From NCBI GenBank assembly GCA_035048495.1, contig CM068545.1, positions 14,033,702-14,097,701 on the forward strand: 64,000 bases of DNA, in the 5' to 3' direction. Source of the stretch: Euptelea pleiosperma (lineage: Eukaryota; Streptophyta; Magnoliopsida; Ranunculales; Eupteleaceae). Of this stretch, positions 9,571-21,300 are shown in pieces (the first letter of the stretch is position 1; every line of letters starts with the position of its first letter). The notes under the pieces are model-generated. The model saw only the letters and a list, made by a program, of their open reading frames with translations, had not been told where the DNA came from and did not search any database. The position numbers and the translations under genes are program-made.

Positions 9571-12100
9571 AATTTTTTGGGCTTGTCTCTCCACCCAATG
9601 CAAATAGGAGAAATTCTTTAATCTGGAGCAATTTAGGATGTAGAGCAGGGACGAGTAAAACTTCGCTACCACCCACAATATGAGCATTTTTAGAGGACAC
9701 TGACCTTATGGATGTTTGATCAATACTTAGGTGGACCTACAAACAAAAAATCAACCTGATTAGTGATTTCTAAGCATATGATTGGAGTCATTTTCATGTG
9801 TTGATTTTAACCGCGGTAATTTGAGCATTATTGACCATTATTTGGGGTACAAGGATCTAGGTTTGAAATAACTATTTTTGGTTTGTAGATCCCCCCAGGG
9901 ATTGGCCAAACATCCATCATCATCATCCTCTAAGATTGTGCAACAAGGCTCATATTGGGCGGTCAGCGGCTTGGCTGAAAGGTCACCCATGTTTTACTAA
10001 ACAGATTGAATCAAGTGTAAACTCACCGTCCGGACAATTTTTTTTGGGAGCTCATATTTGCACACCCCATTTCCTATCCTGGTGGACTCCTAGTCGGGGC
10101 ACACCCCAAAATGAGAGAGCTCTCTAAAACTTGGCCGACCAGTGACCATTACTGACCGCCCACAAAATGAGCCACGTGGCATATTTTTAGAGGGCACGGA
10201 CCGTAAGGATGTTTGGCCAATCCTTAGGTGGACCTACAAAACAAAAATTTGCCTGAACAGTGATTTTCAAACTGTTCGATCTTGTACCCCAAATAATGGT
10301 CGATAATGCTCAAATTCCCATGGTTAAATCAACCCATGAAAATGGCTCCAATCCAACGGTTGGAAACCACTAATCAGGTTGATTTTTGGTTTGTAGGTCC
10401 ACCTAGAGATTGTCCAAACATCTATACGCTCGGTGTCCTCTAAAAATGTTCTACGTGGTGGCTCATTTTGTGGGTGGTCAGTGACCCAAGTTTTAGAGAG
10501 AGATATCTCTCTTTTTGGGGTGTGCCCCAACTAGGAGTCCACCGAGATAGATAATGGGGTGTGCAAATATGGGCTCCCTTTTTTTGATAGGGTTACTTCA
10601 AAGTTTAAATCTAAAGTTTGAAGTCACCCCCTCCCCAAATACCTGGAGGCAAACTCCTTAGTGACCACTGATATCTTGAATGTTCCGCCCACTTCTTGGT
10701 GAACCTACGGACCAAAAATCATTCTGATTGGCGATTTCTAGCCATCGAATTAGAATACCCCCAAAAATATATGTTCTAAATAAACAGCTACTCACACATG
10801 GAAAAAAAAAAAGGTCAAATCAATGGCTAGAAATCACCAATCAGTTGAGTTTTACCATGTGGCAGTTTTTTAGGGGTGTGGAATCTGTGGATAAAAGTAA
10901 AACTCGGTCGTCAAAGTTTTTCATTACTAAAAGGAAGGGGCGACACAATAATATGCATTACGTAGGGCCAGTGCAGCACCCCTACGTTGCCCACCCTCAA
11001 CTTCAGTGTTTGGCCCATCCCTAGGTCGCCTTATATACAAAAAAATGAGCCTCATTAGTGTTTTCTAACCTTTAGATCCAAGTACCCCAAATTATGTTTG
11101 AATCCAACGATTAAAAATATTCCCACAAAAAAGTCAAATTCAACGGTGAAATCACTAATCATGCTGGTGTTTTTTCTGTGGGTCCACCTAGGGATGGGCC
11201 AAACATCCCTACGATCAGTGGTCTCTAAGAGTGTGCCACATGGCCCATAACATGGTCCTCATCAACGTTGATGACTCACAGACTCAAAAAAATTGTCTCC
11301 TAGTAGGAGAATAATTAGAAAACATGCTACTTTGCCCACACTAGAACAAAACCCTGCCTCACCACTGCGTAGGGCCACGAGACTACAAGAGTCCTCTGCG
11401 TTTAAAATTTTTCCGGACTCTCTCTTGGCACAACATAATGCATATTATTGGGCCCCACAACCGCATGGATGTTTACCCCACCCCTTGGGAGAAAAATTTT
11501 GATCCTCGCATTTTTAGGGCGGGCTGCACTGGCGTACACTCTTAGAGATCATTGACGGTTCGGATGTTTGAGCCATCCTTAGGTGGACCCACATACCAAA
11601 GATCAGCCTGGTTGGTGGTTTCTAACAATTTGATTAGAGTCCTTTTCATGGATTCATTTTCAACCATGGGAGTCAAGCATTATTTTGAGTTACTCCTAGA
11701 AACTACCAATCAGGCTGATTTTAGGTATACATGTCTATTTAGGGATGGTTCAAACTTCAAACATCCGATCAATTAAGAATCTCTGAGTGTGCCACGTGGC
11801 ATCTTTAGGTGCAGCCCGAACACGTGGATCAAAAAATGTAAGGATCAAGATTTTTCTCCCCCTTGATGGGTATACACACAAAAAATCTGCGTGATTGGTT
11901 CTATTTATACACAAGTTTTAGCACTCTTTTTTAAGATTAATTATAGCCATTGGATTCAAACATATTTTTTTTTAATAAAAACACTCGTACAAAAATGATC
12001 AATCAAGCTGTTTTTTTGGACTGTAGTCAAGGAGTGGGCTAAACATCCATGCGGTTAGTGGGTCCAAATAAGTAGGGCTTCCCATCTTAACGACCAAATT
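9571..12100. repeat. Cluster of nested common-module MITEs
   Basis: This stretch is almost wholly arms of the common module: pairs near 9653-9950, 10128-10495 (inside 10046-10578), 10680-10860, 10990-11240, 11530-11810 and 11450-12060. The motifs GTGGACCTACAAAC and GCCAAACATC recur in both orientations. No gene is seen. Confidence 0.6.
10046..10578. mobile_element. Compound inverted-repeat element
   Basis: Outer arms of about 90 bp: GGGAGCTCATATTTGCACAC at the left and its complement ending GTGTGCAAATATGGGCTCCC at the right. They share GGACTCCTAGT and GGGGTGTGCCCC. A common-module MITE lies inside (about 10128-10495). Poly-T flanks prevent a clear target duplication call. Confidence 0.7.
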
Positions 12101-12453
12101 TGTCCTTCCATGTCTTCAAAGTTCAAAGTTCAAACTTCAAACTTCAAACCGTCTTACGTCTAAAATAGAGAAATAAAAAAGTACATCTGACTCGGTTGGA
12201 GAAACGAGCCTGCAAGCAATATTCTACACCCCCTTCCTCTCTCTTGGAGTCCACACACATGTAGGGAACCCCTTTGTCATCGGATACTTCTCCTGACGTT
12301 CCTCCCTTTCAACAAACCGACCAACCAACACCCTCCCATATTCTCTGACTGACAACCTCGGTCAGCTTAGACCTCAGATTTTACGGAGAAGAAGAAGAGG
12401 CTTTCTTTCTTTCTTTTCTTTCCTTTTCTTCTTCTTCTTCTTTCGCTCTGATC
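12101..12453 (+). promoter_or_regulatory. Leader and promoter region of the NHL gene
   Basis: A pyrimidine-rich leader (CTTTCTTTCTTTC then CTTCTTCTTCTTC, about 12400-12445) directly precedes the ATG, as is common in plant 5' UTRs. No convincing TATA box is visible between 12200 and 12400. Confidence 0.45.
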
Positions 12454-13218
12454 ATGGACTATAACCACCAGAGGTTGCACCCCATGGATGTAGAATCCCC
12501 TTACGTGAATTCTTGTGGGCCTCCACCAAAATATGTAATGCTATCTGAGAATGTTGCTGACACATCAGGCCTTCGACCGCCTCCATACCGACGCAACATC
12601 CCTCGCTACCACTCCAACAACGACCATAGTAAAGGTGGGCGTGGTTGCCTTAAGTGTTTATGCTGCTTCTATTGCTTTCTCCTCATCTTCATCATTGCCT
12701 TTTCCGGCTTAGTCTTCTACCTCTACACCTTCTTCCAGCCCAAGATCCCTTCCTACAAGGTCCAACACCTCGACATTGGGGCCTTTAATGTTCAATCCGA
12801 TTTCAGCCTCTACACCGAGTTTATTGTGACTGTAAAAGCCGAGAACCCCAATGAGAAGATCGGAATTATCTATGGGAAAGAAAGTGCGGTTGTTGTGGTT
12901 TACTCAGACTCAACGCTTTGTTCTGGCAAGCTCCCGGCTTTCTACCAAGGCTATAAAAACACGACCGTCTTAAATGTTGTGTTGAAAGGAATAAGTGAGT
13001 TTGGGTCTGGGCTTCAAGCAGCTCTCATGGAGAACCGGCACACAGGGAGGATTCCTTTGACCATCGAGGTTAAGGTGCCAGTGTCCGTCGTGATGGGGGA
13101 TTTTCCCTTGAGGCAGTTCACAGTTCTGGTTAATTGTTCATTGGTCGTCGATAACTTGTCACCGAAAAAGAAAGTCGGGATCTTATCAAGTAAATATGAT
13201 GTAAAAGTTCAACTTTGA
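12454..13218 (+). CDS. NDR1/HIN1-like (NHL6/NHL13-type) LEA2-domain protein
   Basis: An intronless 254-codon gene. Residues 1-65 are a Pro/His-rich cytosolic tail with RPPPYRRNIPRYHS. They are followed by a Cys-rich juxtamembrane patch (CLKCLCCFYC, 65-74) and one transmembrane helix (about 72-94). The rest is a LEA2 beta-sandwich outside the membrane, with the NHL signature NPNEKIGIIYG (131-141), the CSGKLPAFYQG segment (156-166) and candidate N-glycosylation sites at N169 and N227. Length and order fit the Arabidopsis NHL6/NHL13 subgroup, which are plasma-membrane proteins linked to pathogen and osmotic stress responses. The biochemical role of the family is not settled. The frame is complete with no damage seen. 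Family assignment is strong; the exact subgroup is from memory. Confidence 0.9.
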   Translation: MDYNHQRLHPMDVESPYVNSCGPPPKYVMLSENVADTSGLRPPPYRRNIPRYHSNNDHSKGGRGCLKCLCCFYCFLLIFIIAFSGLVFYLYTFFQPKIPSYKVQHLDIGAFNVQSDFSLYTEFIVTVKAENPNEKIGIIYGKESAVVVVYSDSTLCSGKLPAFYQGYKNTTVLNVVLKGISEFGSGLQAALMENRHTGRIPLTIEVKVPVSVVMGDFPLRQFTVLVNCSLVVDNLSPKKKVGILSSKYDVKVQL

Positions 13219-13953
13219 ATTGGAACGTGAGATACCAAATTTTCATTGCCTCCTCCCTTCTTTGATTGATTAATTTTAATCACTCTTTTGTAATACATGC
13301 ACCACAAGTAGGAGAGGGACGGGCAATTAGAAGGGCATTATCCATCCATGTTAGTTGCTCATTTTCGAAACGATACAGATCTAGCTTGTTGCTGTGAATT
13401 CATATGCACACGCGGGACATCATACATACTCTACATTTCACCCTTTGTAGTATTTTTCTATCAGTGATTTATTTGGTTCAACTTTCAACAAACATATCGA
13501 TAGGTGGAGAATGTGAGATTAAATTATATAAGGCTTCTATTGGTCTTGGAATAGTAATGTCATATTGTTGTCCTTGTTGAAAGTCCTACTTCTCTAATTA
13601 AGAAGTGGGGTCTTGTAAGCGTATATGTTGGTGCAACTTCGCTATTTGATAACACTTTGGTGGCCCAAAACATGAACATCTTTGATAAATACTTTGTTTG
13701 AGTTGCAATAACCCACATAATTAGAGAGAGGAAACCATGGAGATGCACTGCCAAAAGAAGCCAGTGCAGAGCTCCTAAATAAACACAATAAAAGATAACA
13801 AAATAGAGAAACTTACCCATTAATCTAGAGTTTCTTTATACCTTTTCTCCTCACTTTCTCTACACACTTTCTCTCTCTATTCTCACTACTTGTGTGTTCT
13901 TATGTGTGTTTTTTGTGCTTACAAATATATGTGCTAGGCTCTCTTTAATTTAT

Positions 13954-14347
13954 GAGTCCATCTAGAGCTACGCCCATTTCTTACCTCCAGTTCTTACACC
14001 CGGATGTGGGGCCCACATAGAGATCATGTTGGACAATCCAACCATACAATAAGACGTTCTTCGCTTGATGATCATCATCACCAAAAATCAGTTCATTTCG
14101 ACATTGCCAACCATATAAAAAATGGACCCAAAATAATAACTTAATAAGATGGTTTGGATTTTTCAAATTAAAGTTTATTTTTCTTGAGGTTACGAATATT
14201 GAATTTTCCTGATTTTTTGTGAGGAGGGTAACCATAGCATGAAAAACTCATTGTGCGGTTGGATTGTCCAACATGATCTCCATGGGGGGGCCCACCCCCG
14301 GGTGTAAGAACTGGATGTAAGAAATGGGTGTAGCTCTAGACGGACTC
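13954..14347. mobile_element. MULE-type MITE nested in an LTR
   Basis: Arms of about 90 bp: GAGTCCATCTAGAGCTACGC... at the left is mirrored by ...TAGCTCTAGACGGACTC at the right, and both arms contain TTCTTACACCCGG and GGTTGGATTGTCCAAC. A perfect 9-bp duplication, TTAATTTAT, lies at 13945-13953 and 14348-14356. It splits the left LTR of the 13626-16798 element, so it is younger than that element. Confidence 0.9.
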
Positions 14348-15414
14348 TTAATTTATATAGTCTTTAATACATTAAACCAATTAAACAACCATTGGTCAAT
14401 GCCTAGGTTCATAACCTCATAACTTTCAATTTTCTAGGTACATTAAGTCGTCCAGGCCTTCATCATCACGCTCTTCTTGATCTTGATTAACTTCTTCTTT
14501 TAATGGTTCGAGTGCCAACTCTAATTCTTGAATATGTTGACAAAGATCAATATTTTCATCACGCAACTTGAAAAGTTTCTTGTAATTCACATTAATTACT
14601 TGAATCTACCAAACTCCTTCAAGTGTTTCAAGACGAGACAGGCAATTGCATTTCTTGCATCTTTTTATTTGATTGCCATGGGACTTCATGTTCTTCAGGT
14701 AGATAGGGATCAAAGATCTCAATGAAGCCGTAAAACCTCTTTGAGTTATCCAGGCCGTTGCTTTTGGTTTAAATGCGGGAGGCAATATGTACAATTTTTG
14801 TAAAACTTCTTTCAAATCATTCCCTTGAATGGATTATCAATGGTGATCCATGCCATTTTGTAGCAACACAAGAGCTTCATGGTAACTCTCAGCTAACTTT
14901 GTAGTCTACTCTATCAAATTTGATCTCCCGTAGCAATTCAACTACTTGTCTGGATAATATGATACTCCTTTGAGAAGAAAATTGTTCTAAAAAACCCGAT
15001 CGAGTGTAACACCTTTAAGAATTTTCTCAAACATCGTTGCTACGCAAAATTATCTTTTTGTTGAGAGGGAAGATTGTCTCAAGACATCAAAATAAAAAAT
15101 ATTCTTCGTTTTTAAACAAATATTTTAAAATAGGCTCCATTGTCATGAAATAAATCCCCAAATTTTTCTTTGCCTTAAAACATAAATATCTGGCCATTTT
15201 TAAAAAAACCTTCTTTTTTGAAAAATAACACCAAGATCGACATTATTTTCTTGCAAAACGACACACTGAGTGTGTCACTATTTTTTTTAATCTAAAAATT
15301 AATCATGAGCATCTAGCTCTGATTCACCCATAGAGCAACGCCTAGCTCTAATTCGAAATCAATCCTTTGAGATCCTAGCTCTGATCGCCAAAATCCTACC
15401 TTGAGCATTACCTA

Positions 15415-15426
15415 GCTCTGATACCA
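15415..15426 (-). other. Primer binding site (Met-tRNA type)
   Basis: Minus strand reads TGGTATCAGAGC, complementary to the 3' end of plant initiator Met-tRNA, 3 bases from the LTR edge at 15430. Confidence 0.8.
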
Positions 15427-15820
15427 CTTTGTTGGTGCAACTTCGCAATTTGATAACACTTTGGTGGCCCAAAACACATATTTGATAAATACTTTGTATG
15501 AGTTACAATAACCCACATGAGTAGAGAGATGAACCCATAGAGATGAAACTCCCCAAAGGGGATAGTGTAGAGGTCCTAAACAAATTAAACACAATAAGGG
15601 AAAGCAAAATAGAGAGAAACTAACCCTTTAATCTTGAGTTCTTTATGCATTTTCTTCCCACTTTCTTTACAGACTTTTCTCTCTCTATTCTTAGCACTTG
15701 TGTGCTCTTATGTGTGTTCTTTGTGCTTATAAAATATATGCGCTAGTCCCTTTATATAGCCTTTAATATATTAAACCACCTAACAACCACTGGTCATTGC
15801 CTAGGTTCATTACCTCCTAA

Positions 15821-16772
15821 GAGCATCTCCAATGGGTCTCCATCATGGTTCGCCAAGCCAAAGTTTGGCTAAAAAACCCCCAAAATCGTCTTCCAGCAGC
15901 ATCGCTAACCCCTTCGCTATTTTGAGAAATAAGCTAAAAACTCTCTACCCCGTGCCAATGTTGGCAAACTTCTTGGTTCGCCAGCCTGGAAAGAAGACTC
16001 GACCTGGAAAAGAGACTCCACATACCGCCACCTTCATCCCGGGTGCGTTCCTCTGCTAGATCTGCCGAGAGGGCAACTGCCAGAACTACGAGTTAGGTTT
16101 GCCCATGTTGATGATGACGACGATCATGAATTGGATCTTGCTGCTCAGAACCATGAGTTGGGTTTGCCAGAGAATCATGAATTGGATCTTGCTTCGAAAG
16201 ATCTTTCATGGAAATCTTGGAAGGAGAAGTATGGAAGATGGAGTAGCTAGTGTTGTTTTGGTTAAGGAACTCAGTTGTATTGGTTGTTCAAGCTTCAAGT
16301 CCATGATTATTTTCTAGGGGTGTAGAATAGAGGGTGTATGGTTGGTTTTTTTTTTTTGTGTCTTGAATTGATGCTTGTTCTGGGGTTCAATTGTAAGGCA
16401 ATGTGTTCGTGACAATTTTTTTCTTACTAAATTTTTTAGATAACGCCATTGTAGTACAAAAATCATCGAATTAATTAACTTTGTAATAATTAGATAGGAA
16501 TAAGTACATATGAGTTGTTTCCCTCATCAACCATGGAGGAAGAGAAATGTTGGAGATGGATGGGTCATGGATTACAAAGATGGAGGGAAAGAGAGAGAGA
16601 GAGAGAGAGGTGTGTTTATGCTTTGGGGTATTTTGGTCATTTTCTTTAGATCTTTTGGCTATTTTGAAGAAGCTAAAGGAGTTAACACCTTTTGGTTAAA
16701 GTTGTCATCGGTAAAATAGGCTAATTATTAGCCAAATATGAAAATATCTATGGATAGCTGTTGGAGATGCCC
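15821..16772. mobile_element. PIF/Harbinger-type element with gene-like insert
   Basis: Ends GAGCATCTCCAATGG and, inverted, GGGCATCTCCAACAG; the 3-bp duplication TAA at 15818-15820 and 16773-16775 is diagnostic of PIF/Harbinger. It is 952 bp long with no transposase. The interior 16085-16245 has a repeated coding-like motif (NHELDLA, NHELGLPEN) ending DLSWKSWKEKYGRW before a stop, in one frame, with a frame change upstream. It sits inside the right LTR of the 13626-16798 element. Confidence 0.8.
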
Positions 16773-16798
16773 TAATTTCAACTTCCTATGTACGTACA

Positions 16799-18230
16799 GT
16801 AAACATTTCTTAGCTTCCAAGTATGAGATCTACCTCTTCACCTTACCTAGGTGTATTCTAGAACTATCTCTAAAAATTTGGAAATATCCACTAATTCAAA
16901 ATTATATTTTTCAACAGTATAAACAAAACTTGACTGTTTATCAATGCGATACAAGATTGTCCCATCCTTTGAATAATCGTAGCCATCTAAATAATGAATT
17001 TCCACAACATTGGATTTGGACCATTGCCCAAGTATTTTTTTTCACCATCCAAAAGATGATTTTGAGCGAAATGGTTAGATTTATCCAAAACAATGTGGAT
17101 TTTGGTTTGCAATCAGTCTAACGGGTGGCCAGATATTTTGATTATCCAGATCAACGAACAAAAGACCATAGGGGTTATATTGATAGGAAAGTGGGGTTTG
17201 CTCTATGCTTTTCATTTTTTGCTCGTAGGGGTTATATTATTTTTTCTTCTCTTAATATATTTTTATTTAACAAAAACAAGCATACCCATTAGTTAGTGAA
17301 TTGGTTAGTAACTATATCACCATTAGTACAACATATTGGATATAACATTTCATAATTTAGTAATTGAGTACAATAAACAAGCCAATGATTGGAACATATC
17401 AAGATAAAAGCCCATGCATCTAATACGAAAGATTTGTTCAACTGACACGGTCTAAGGATCATACACCCCCTCAGTTTTTCTTTTTGCACTGTCCCCCTCA
17501 ACTTTGGTGTGTGCCGCTTTGCCCCCTTAGACCACAATCCTGGCTCCGCCACTGGATACAACCCATCAATTTGGTTTGTTAACCATCCGATTCAGAGAGC
17601 TAAAGCATGAATGACTAATGAAGCACAATAAAACTAGATGAACGGTTGGCGAAAAAAAAAAATAGCCCATTCAAGGACTGACTAGCACTTGGGACGTAGT
17701 CCAGATTAATTGTGCTACCTGTCAACGAACAATATTCAAAATATAACTTTGGAATTACTCGACCATATATCCCGGCCATAGTGGGGGTTGTTCGTTTTGT
17801 TGGCAGCCGTCCTGGCCGAACAAATGAAGGAACAGCTCAATAAAATAGAAAAGAGTCCGTTCCAGCTCCTTGTTTCCTGTATCAGTTAGCCGTTATGTAC
17901 GCGGCTGAAAGAAAACAAACTCGCCGCGCGAACCCCCGGAGACAGGTAGGTCTACGCGGTGGGACCCACCAAGAAAAGCAAAGTACCGTTGTTGTCTTTG
18001 TTGTGCCGTTAGAAGAACCAACATATTTTTAACTGATTTTATATTTCCTTTTAATCTCCTGAGTTTCAATCTCTCTCTCTCTCTCTCTCTGTCTGTAACT
18101 TTCTCTTTGAAAAAATTTAAAAAAGAAGAGACGACGAGCCAGGACAGTGCGCCGCACGTTATCATTTTAATATACCCGTTTGAATTTTGAAACCTCGTTT
18201 GTTCAAAGCCTCGTAGAAGAATATCTCATT
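16799..18230. other. Intergenic, repeats and promoter-proximal DNA
   Basis: No gene seen. About 17450-17560, read on the minus strand, carries GGCGGAGCCAGGATTGTGG, a motif often seen in plant repeats. A CT run at 18070-18095 lies upstream of the polyproline gene. Confidence 0.4.
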
Positions 18231-18235
18231 CTCCT

Positions 18236-18243
18236 CTTTAAAT
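18236..18243 (+). promoter_or_regulatory. Possible TATA-like box of the polyproline gene
   Basis: CTTTAAATG lies about 130 bases before the proposed ATG at 18372 and ahead of a GC-richer leader. Weak match, position plausible. Confidence 0.3.
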
Positions 18244-18281
18244 GCTCATCTCCTCCTCAGGCTCGGAGCTGTTGACCAGCA

Positions 18282-18320
18282 ATGGTGTCTGAGCAACAAT
18301 TGGAAACTAAGGTGATCTGA
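18282..18320 (+). promoter_or_regulatory. Upstream ORF (12 codons)
   Basis: ATG at 18282 opens a short frame (MVSEQQLETKVI) ending TGA at 18318-18320, upstream of the main start at 18372. If the transcript starts near 18265 it would be scanned first and could lower translation. AAG|GTGATC at its end could alternatively be a splice donor of a different first exon. Confidence 0.4.
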
Positions 18321-18371
18321 ACATCTTCTTGTCATACCTATCTCGATAAAGGGAAGCGTCAGGGATTAGCG

Positions 18372-21300
18372 ATGGCGTCCGGAATTTGCTGCCAGGCATC
18401 ATTGTTCCATCGCAGGTCGGGGGGATTTGAGGTACGATCACTTCTGTATGGCCATCTTCTTGTCCCACTTATCATTGTAATTGTAGGAAATGCAAGAATA
18501 TGTGTATGTGTGGGTTCTCTTGTTTCTTTGCTTTACTCTTCAAGGTCATGTAATGGTAATATGGACATAACTGGTACCATGGAAGATTAGGCGATTTCTG
18601 GAAGTAGGTACAAGACGTGCAAGAACATATATATGGTTTCTAGATGTAAATTTCAAGCTCAAGGTCGGAAAAGTGGGCTCGATATTTGAGTCGGTTGAAG
18701 GCCCTGTAGGGTTTGATTCAGTCTCCTGTCATGAAACTGTTTTCCCATGTATATCCTAACTCAGATAACCAGCTAAGTTTCCATATCTTATATGACATAT
18801 TGATGCATATAATTCTTAAGAACACCTAGGAGCAAGTTTGCTGCTAAGAACACCAGAGGAAAGTTTTCTAGGAAAGGATGTATGTTAAAATTTGTTGATC
18901 TAGCAAAAGTTTATGGGCAAGAATCATATTTCTAGAAACCTTTTCTAAAGGCTTTTCTCTGATTAACTCCACCACCTCCATCAATGGTCATGCTGACACT
19001 ACTTTACTTGTACACCTTTTCCATGCAAAACCAATATCTAGGGATCTGAGTAAATATTGATTTAATTCACAAGTTCTAGCAACATAGACCCTAAACTGAA
19101 CTCCTACATAAGCCTTTCAATTCCACTCCAAATCTCCAAAGTCACTTGCCTGCTAAAGCCAAAGTACTCTCTTTTAATCATTGAATTACAATCCCTCCAT
19201 TTTTTCTTGGAATGGCAAACCGACATAGGCCGCAAAACGGTATTCATTCGAAGTGCCAGATACATCTAAAAATAAAATCCATTGACAAGAAAATTACTGG
19301 TGCAGGCAACCATGAGCTTAGATCTATACAAGAATCAGAAGGAAATGCAGGGCCAGACTATAGACCATTCATGTGGATGGGCGGACAACTGCCTGTTGAT
19401 GATGGAGCTCCAGAAGAAGATCTTGAGCTTTAGAGACATTATTGACCTCCCTCCCCGCGATGGACATGGTCCCATCAATGAGGTATTCTTCCATTTTCTT
19501 CACAGCAACTCACGAGGATCAGCACCATCGGAGTTCCTCTCCTCAACTTGTGTTAAATTTCTTGGAGTTTCTTATTTGCATCGTCGTGCAGTTGATGATA
19601 CAAACTGTGGAGGACCTTCACAAGCTGTATCCGAAAATCGTACCCAGCATTCAAATGTCAGAAGTGAATGAAACATCTATGCACCAGGTTTACCAACTGG
19701 TTCACCAAGAATTATTTGATGCTTTCTTTGTAGTTATACAAGTCTGTAAGCTAATCCAAAGAATGTGTTTACATAGGTATTGGCCCAGTTTTACAATGCT
19801 GTGAAATCTGTAGGAGATTCATGGACAGAGAATCACAAGTGGTTGAGCAAATTCAAATATGTAAAAGAAGTTGACATGGAAAGCATCAATTTGGAGCAAT
19901 TTGGTATGTTATGCTTTAACCATAAATTTTCGACTTACACAAGCCTATAGCAATTATTATTGAAGTTGATAATATACTTGTTTTGAAGGAGAAAGAGTCC
20001 TAGTGAAACTTGATTACATGATTAAGGTAGCAAAGGAAATTTTCGATGTGATGGATGAGGAAGAACAAAAGAACGGGGAAAGTCCACGGAATTCCACATT
20101 TGGATATCTCTCAAATGAATCCTATTCAAACAAAAAAGCCTCCTTCTGTCCCTCTCCAGCCACCCCAACTTCAGTCCTTCCAGAGCAGATCCATTGTACA
20201 AGTGTCGGGCAATTTGCAGATTTCTCTTATTCCCCACCTCTTCTCTGGCCTCTCAGGCTTCAGGCTGTGGGAAAGTTAAAACCCATTGACGTAAAGCGCC
20301 TATCCTTCCACATGTTTCCTCATGTATCTGCGCAAGGTTCCAGTCCAGTGAATCAAATGAAGAAGACAGTAGATGAAGCAGAGACAAAGATACAAAAAGA
20401 AAAGAGCAACTCCGAAGCAGAGTCAGTGACAGGAAACAATGAGGAACCCAAAGATTGTAATGCTAGAGAGAGAGCACCAAAGATTCCAAAGTCCAATTCA
20501 CATGTGCTGACAAGTAATAAAGGTGGTGACAACAGTGATGCACCAACCAAACTGACTGCAACGCCTGTGCCACCACATATGCCTGCAACAAGAGGACCGA
20601 CAGTGCTATCGCCACCGCCTCCACCGCCACCCCCCATGCTGCCTCCATCTGCATCTGCAGCATCGCTCCCACTGGTTGCCATGTTGCCACCAAATGTATC
20701 TGCAGTACGACCCCCACCACCACCCATGTTGCCACCAAATGCATCTGCAGCACCACCCCCGCCACAGCCCATGTTGCCTCCAAATGTATCTGCAGCAACA
20801 CCCCCACCACCACCCATGATGCTGCGAAATGCATCTGCAGCACCACCCCCACCACCCATGATGCCATCAAAAGGATCAATTCCATTACCACCACCACCAA
20901 TGTCGCTGGCAAAAGGATCTGCTCCACCACCACCACCACCCATGTCACTGGCAAAAGGATGTGCTCCACCACCACCCCCTCCACTTGGCGTGACAAAAGC
21001 CCTCCGTCCCAAGAAAGCACATACCAAGCTGAAGAGATCAACTCACATGGGAAACCTGTATAGAGTTCTTAAGGGCAAGGTTGAAGGATCTAGTGTACAT
21101 GGAAAATCATGTAATGGAAAAAAGAGTCAGATAGGAGGCTCTGCAGGTAGCAAACAGAGCATGGCTGATGCACTAGCAGAGATGACAAAGAGGTGTGCTC
21201 TCATGCACAATGTGTTGGAGTTCAAAGAAACTTTATATCTCTAAATAAAATAGTTAAGCTGTTTTCTTTTTTATTGCATTCTCATTTAAAATATTTATGT

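Larger units (their letters stand above)
13626..16798 (-). mobile_element. Non-autonomous LTR retrotransposon with two nested insertions
   Basis: Two long direct repeats, 13626-14442 and 15430-16798 (each enlarged by a later insertion), begin TGTTGGTGCAACTTCGC and end near TAGGTACA/GTACGTACA. On the minus strand a repeat ends in ...CCAACA and, three bases on, TGGTATCAGAGC follows, the classic primer site for initiator Met-tRNA, which sets the orientation. The internal region is only about 1 kb, with no gag, protease, integrase or reverse transcriptase that I can read, so it cannot move alone. The repeats have many differences, so it is not young. No clean 5-bp target duplication: GTATA on the left versus GTAAA on the right. 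Confidence 0.75.

Noticed and set aside
20353..21027. Long minus-strand Gly-rich ORFs (192-224 codons)
   Set aside because: They are the antisense of the proline repeats in exon 5 of the polyproline gene; the plus strand has the spliced, family-matching protein.
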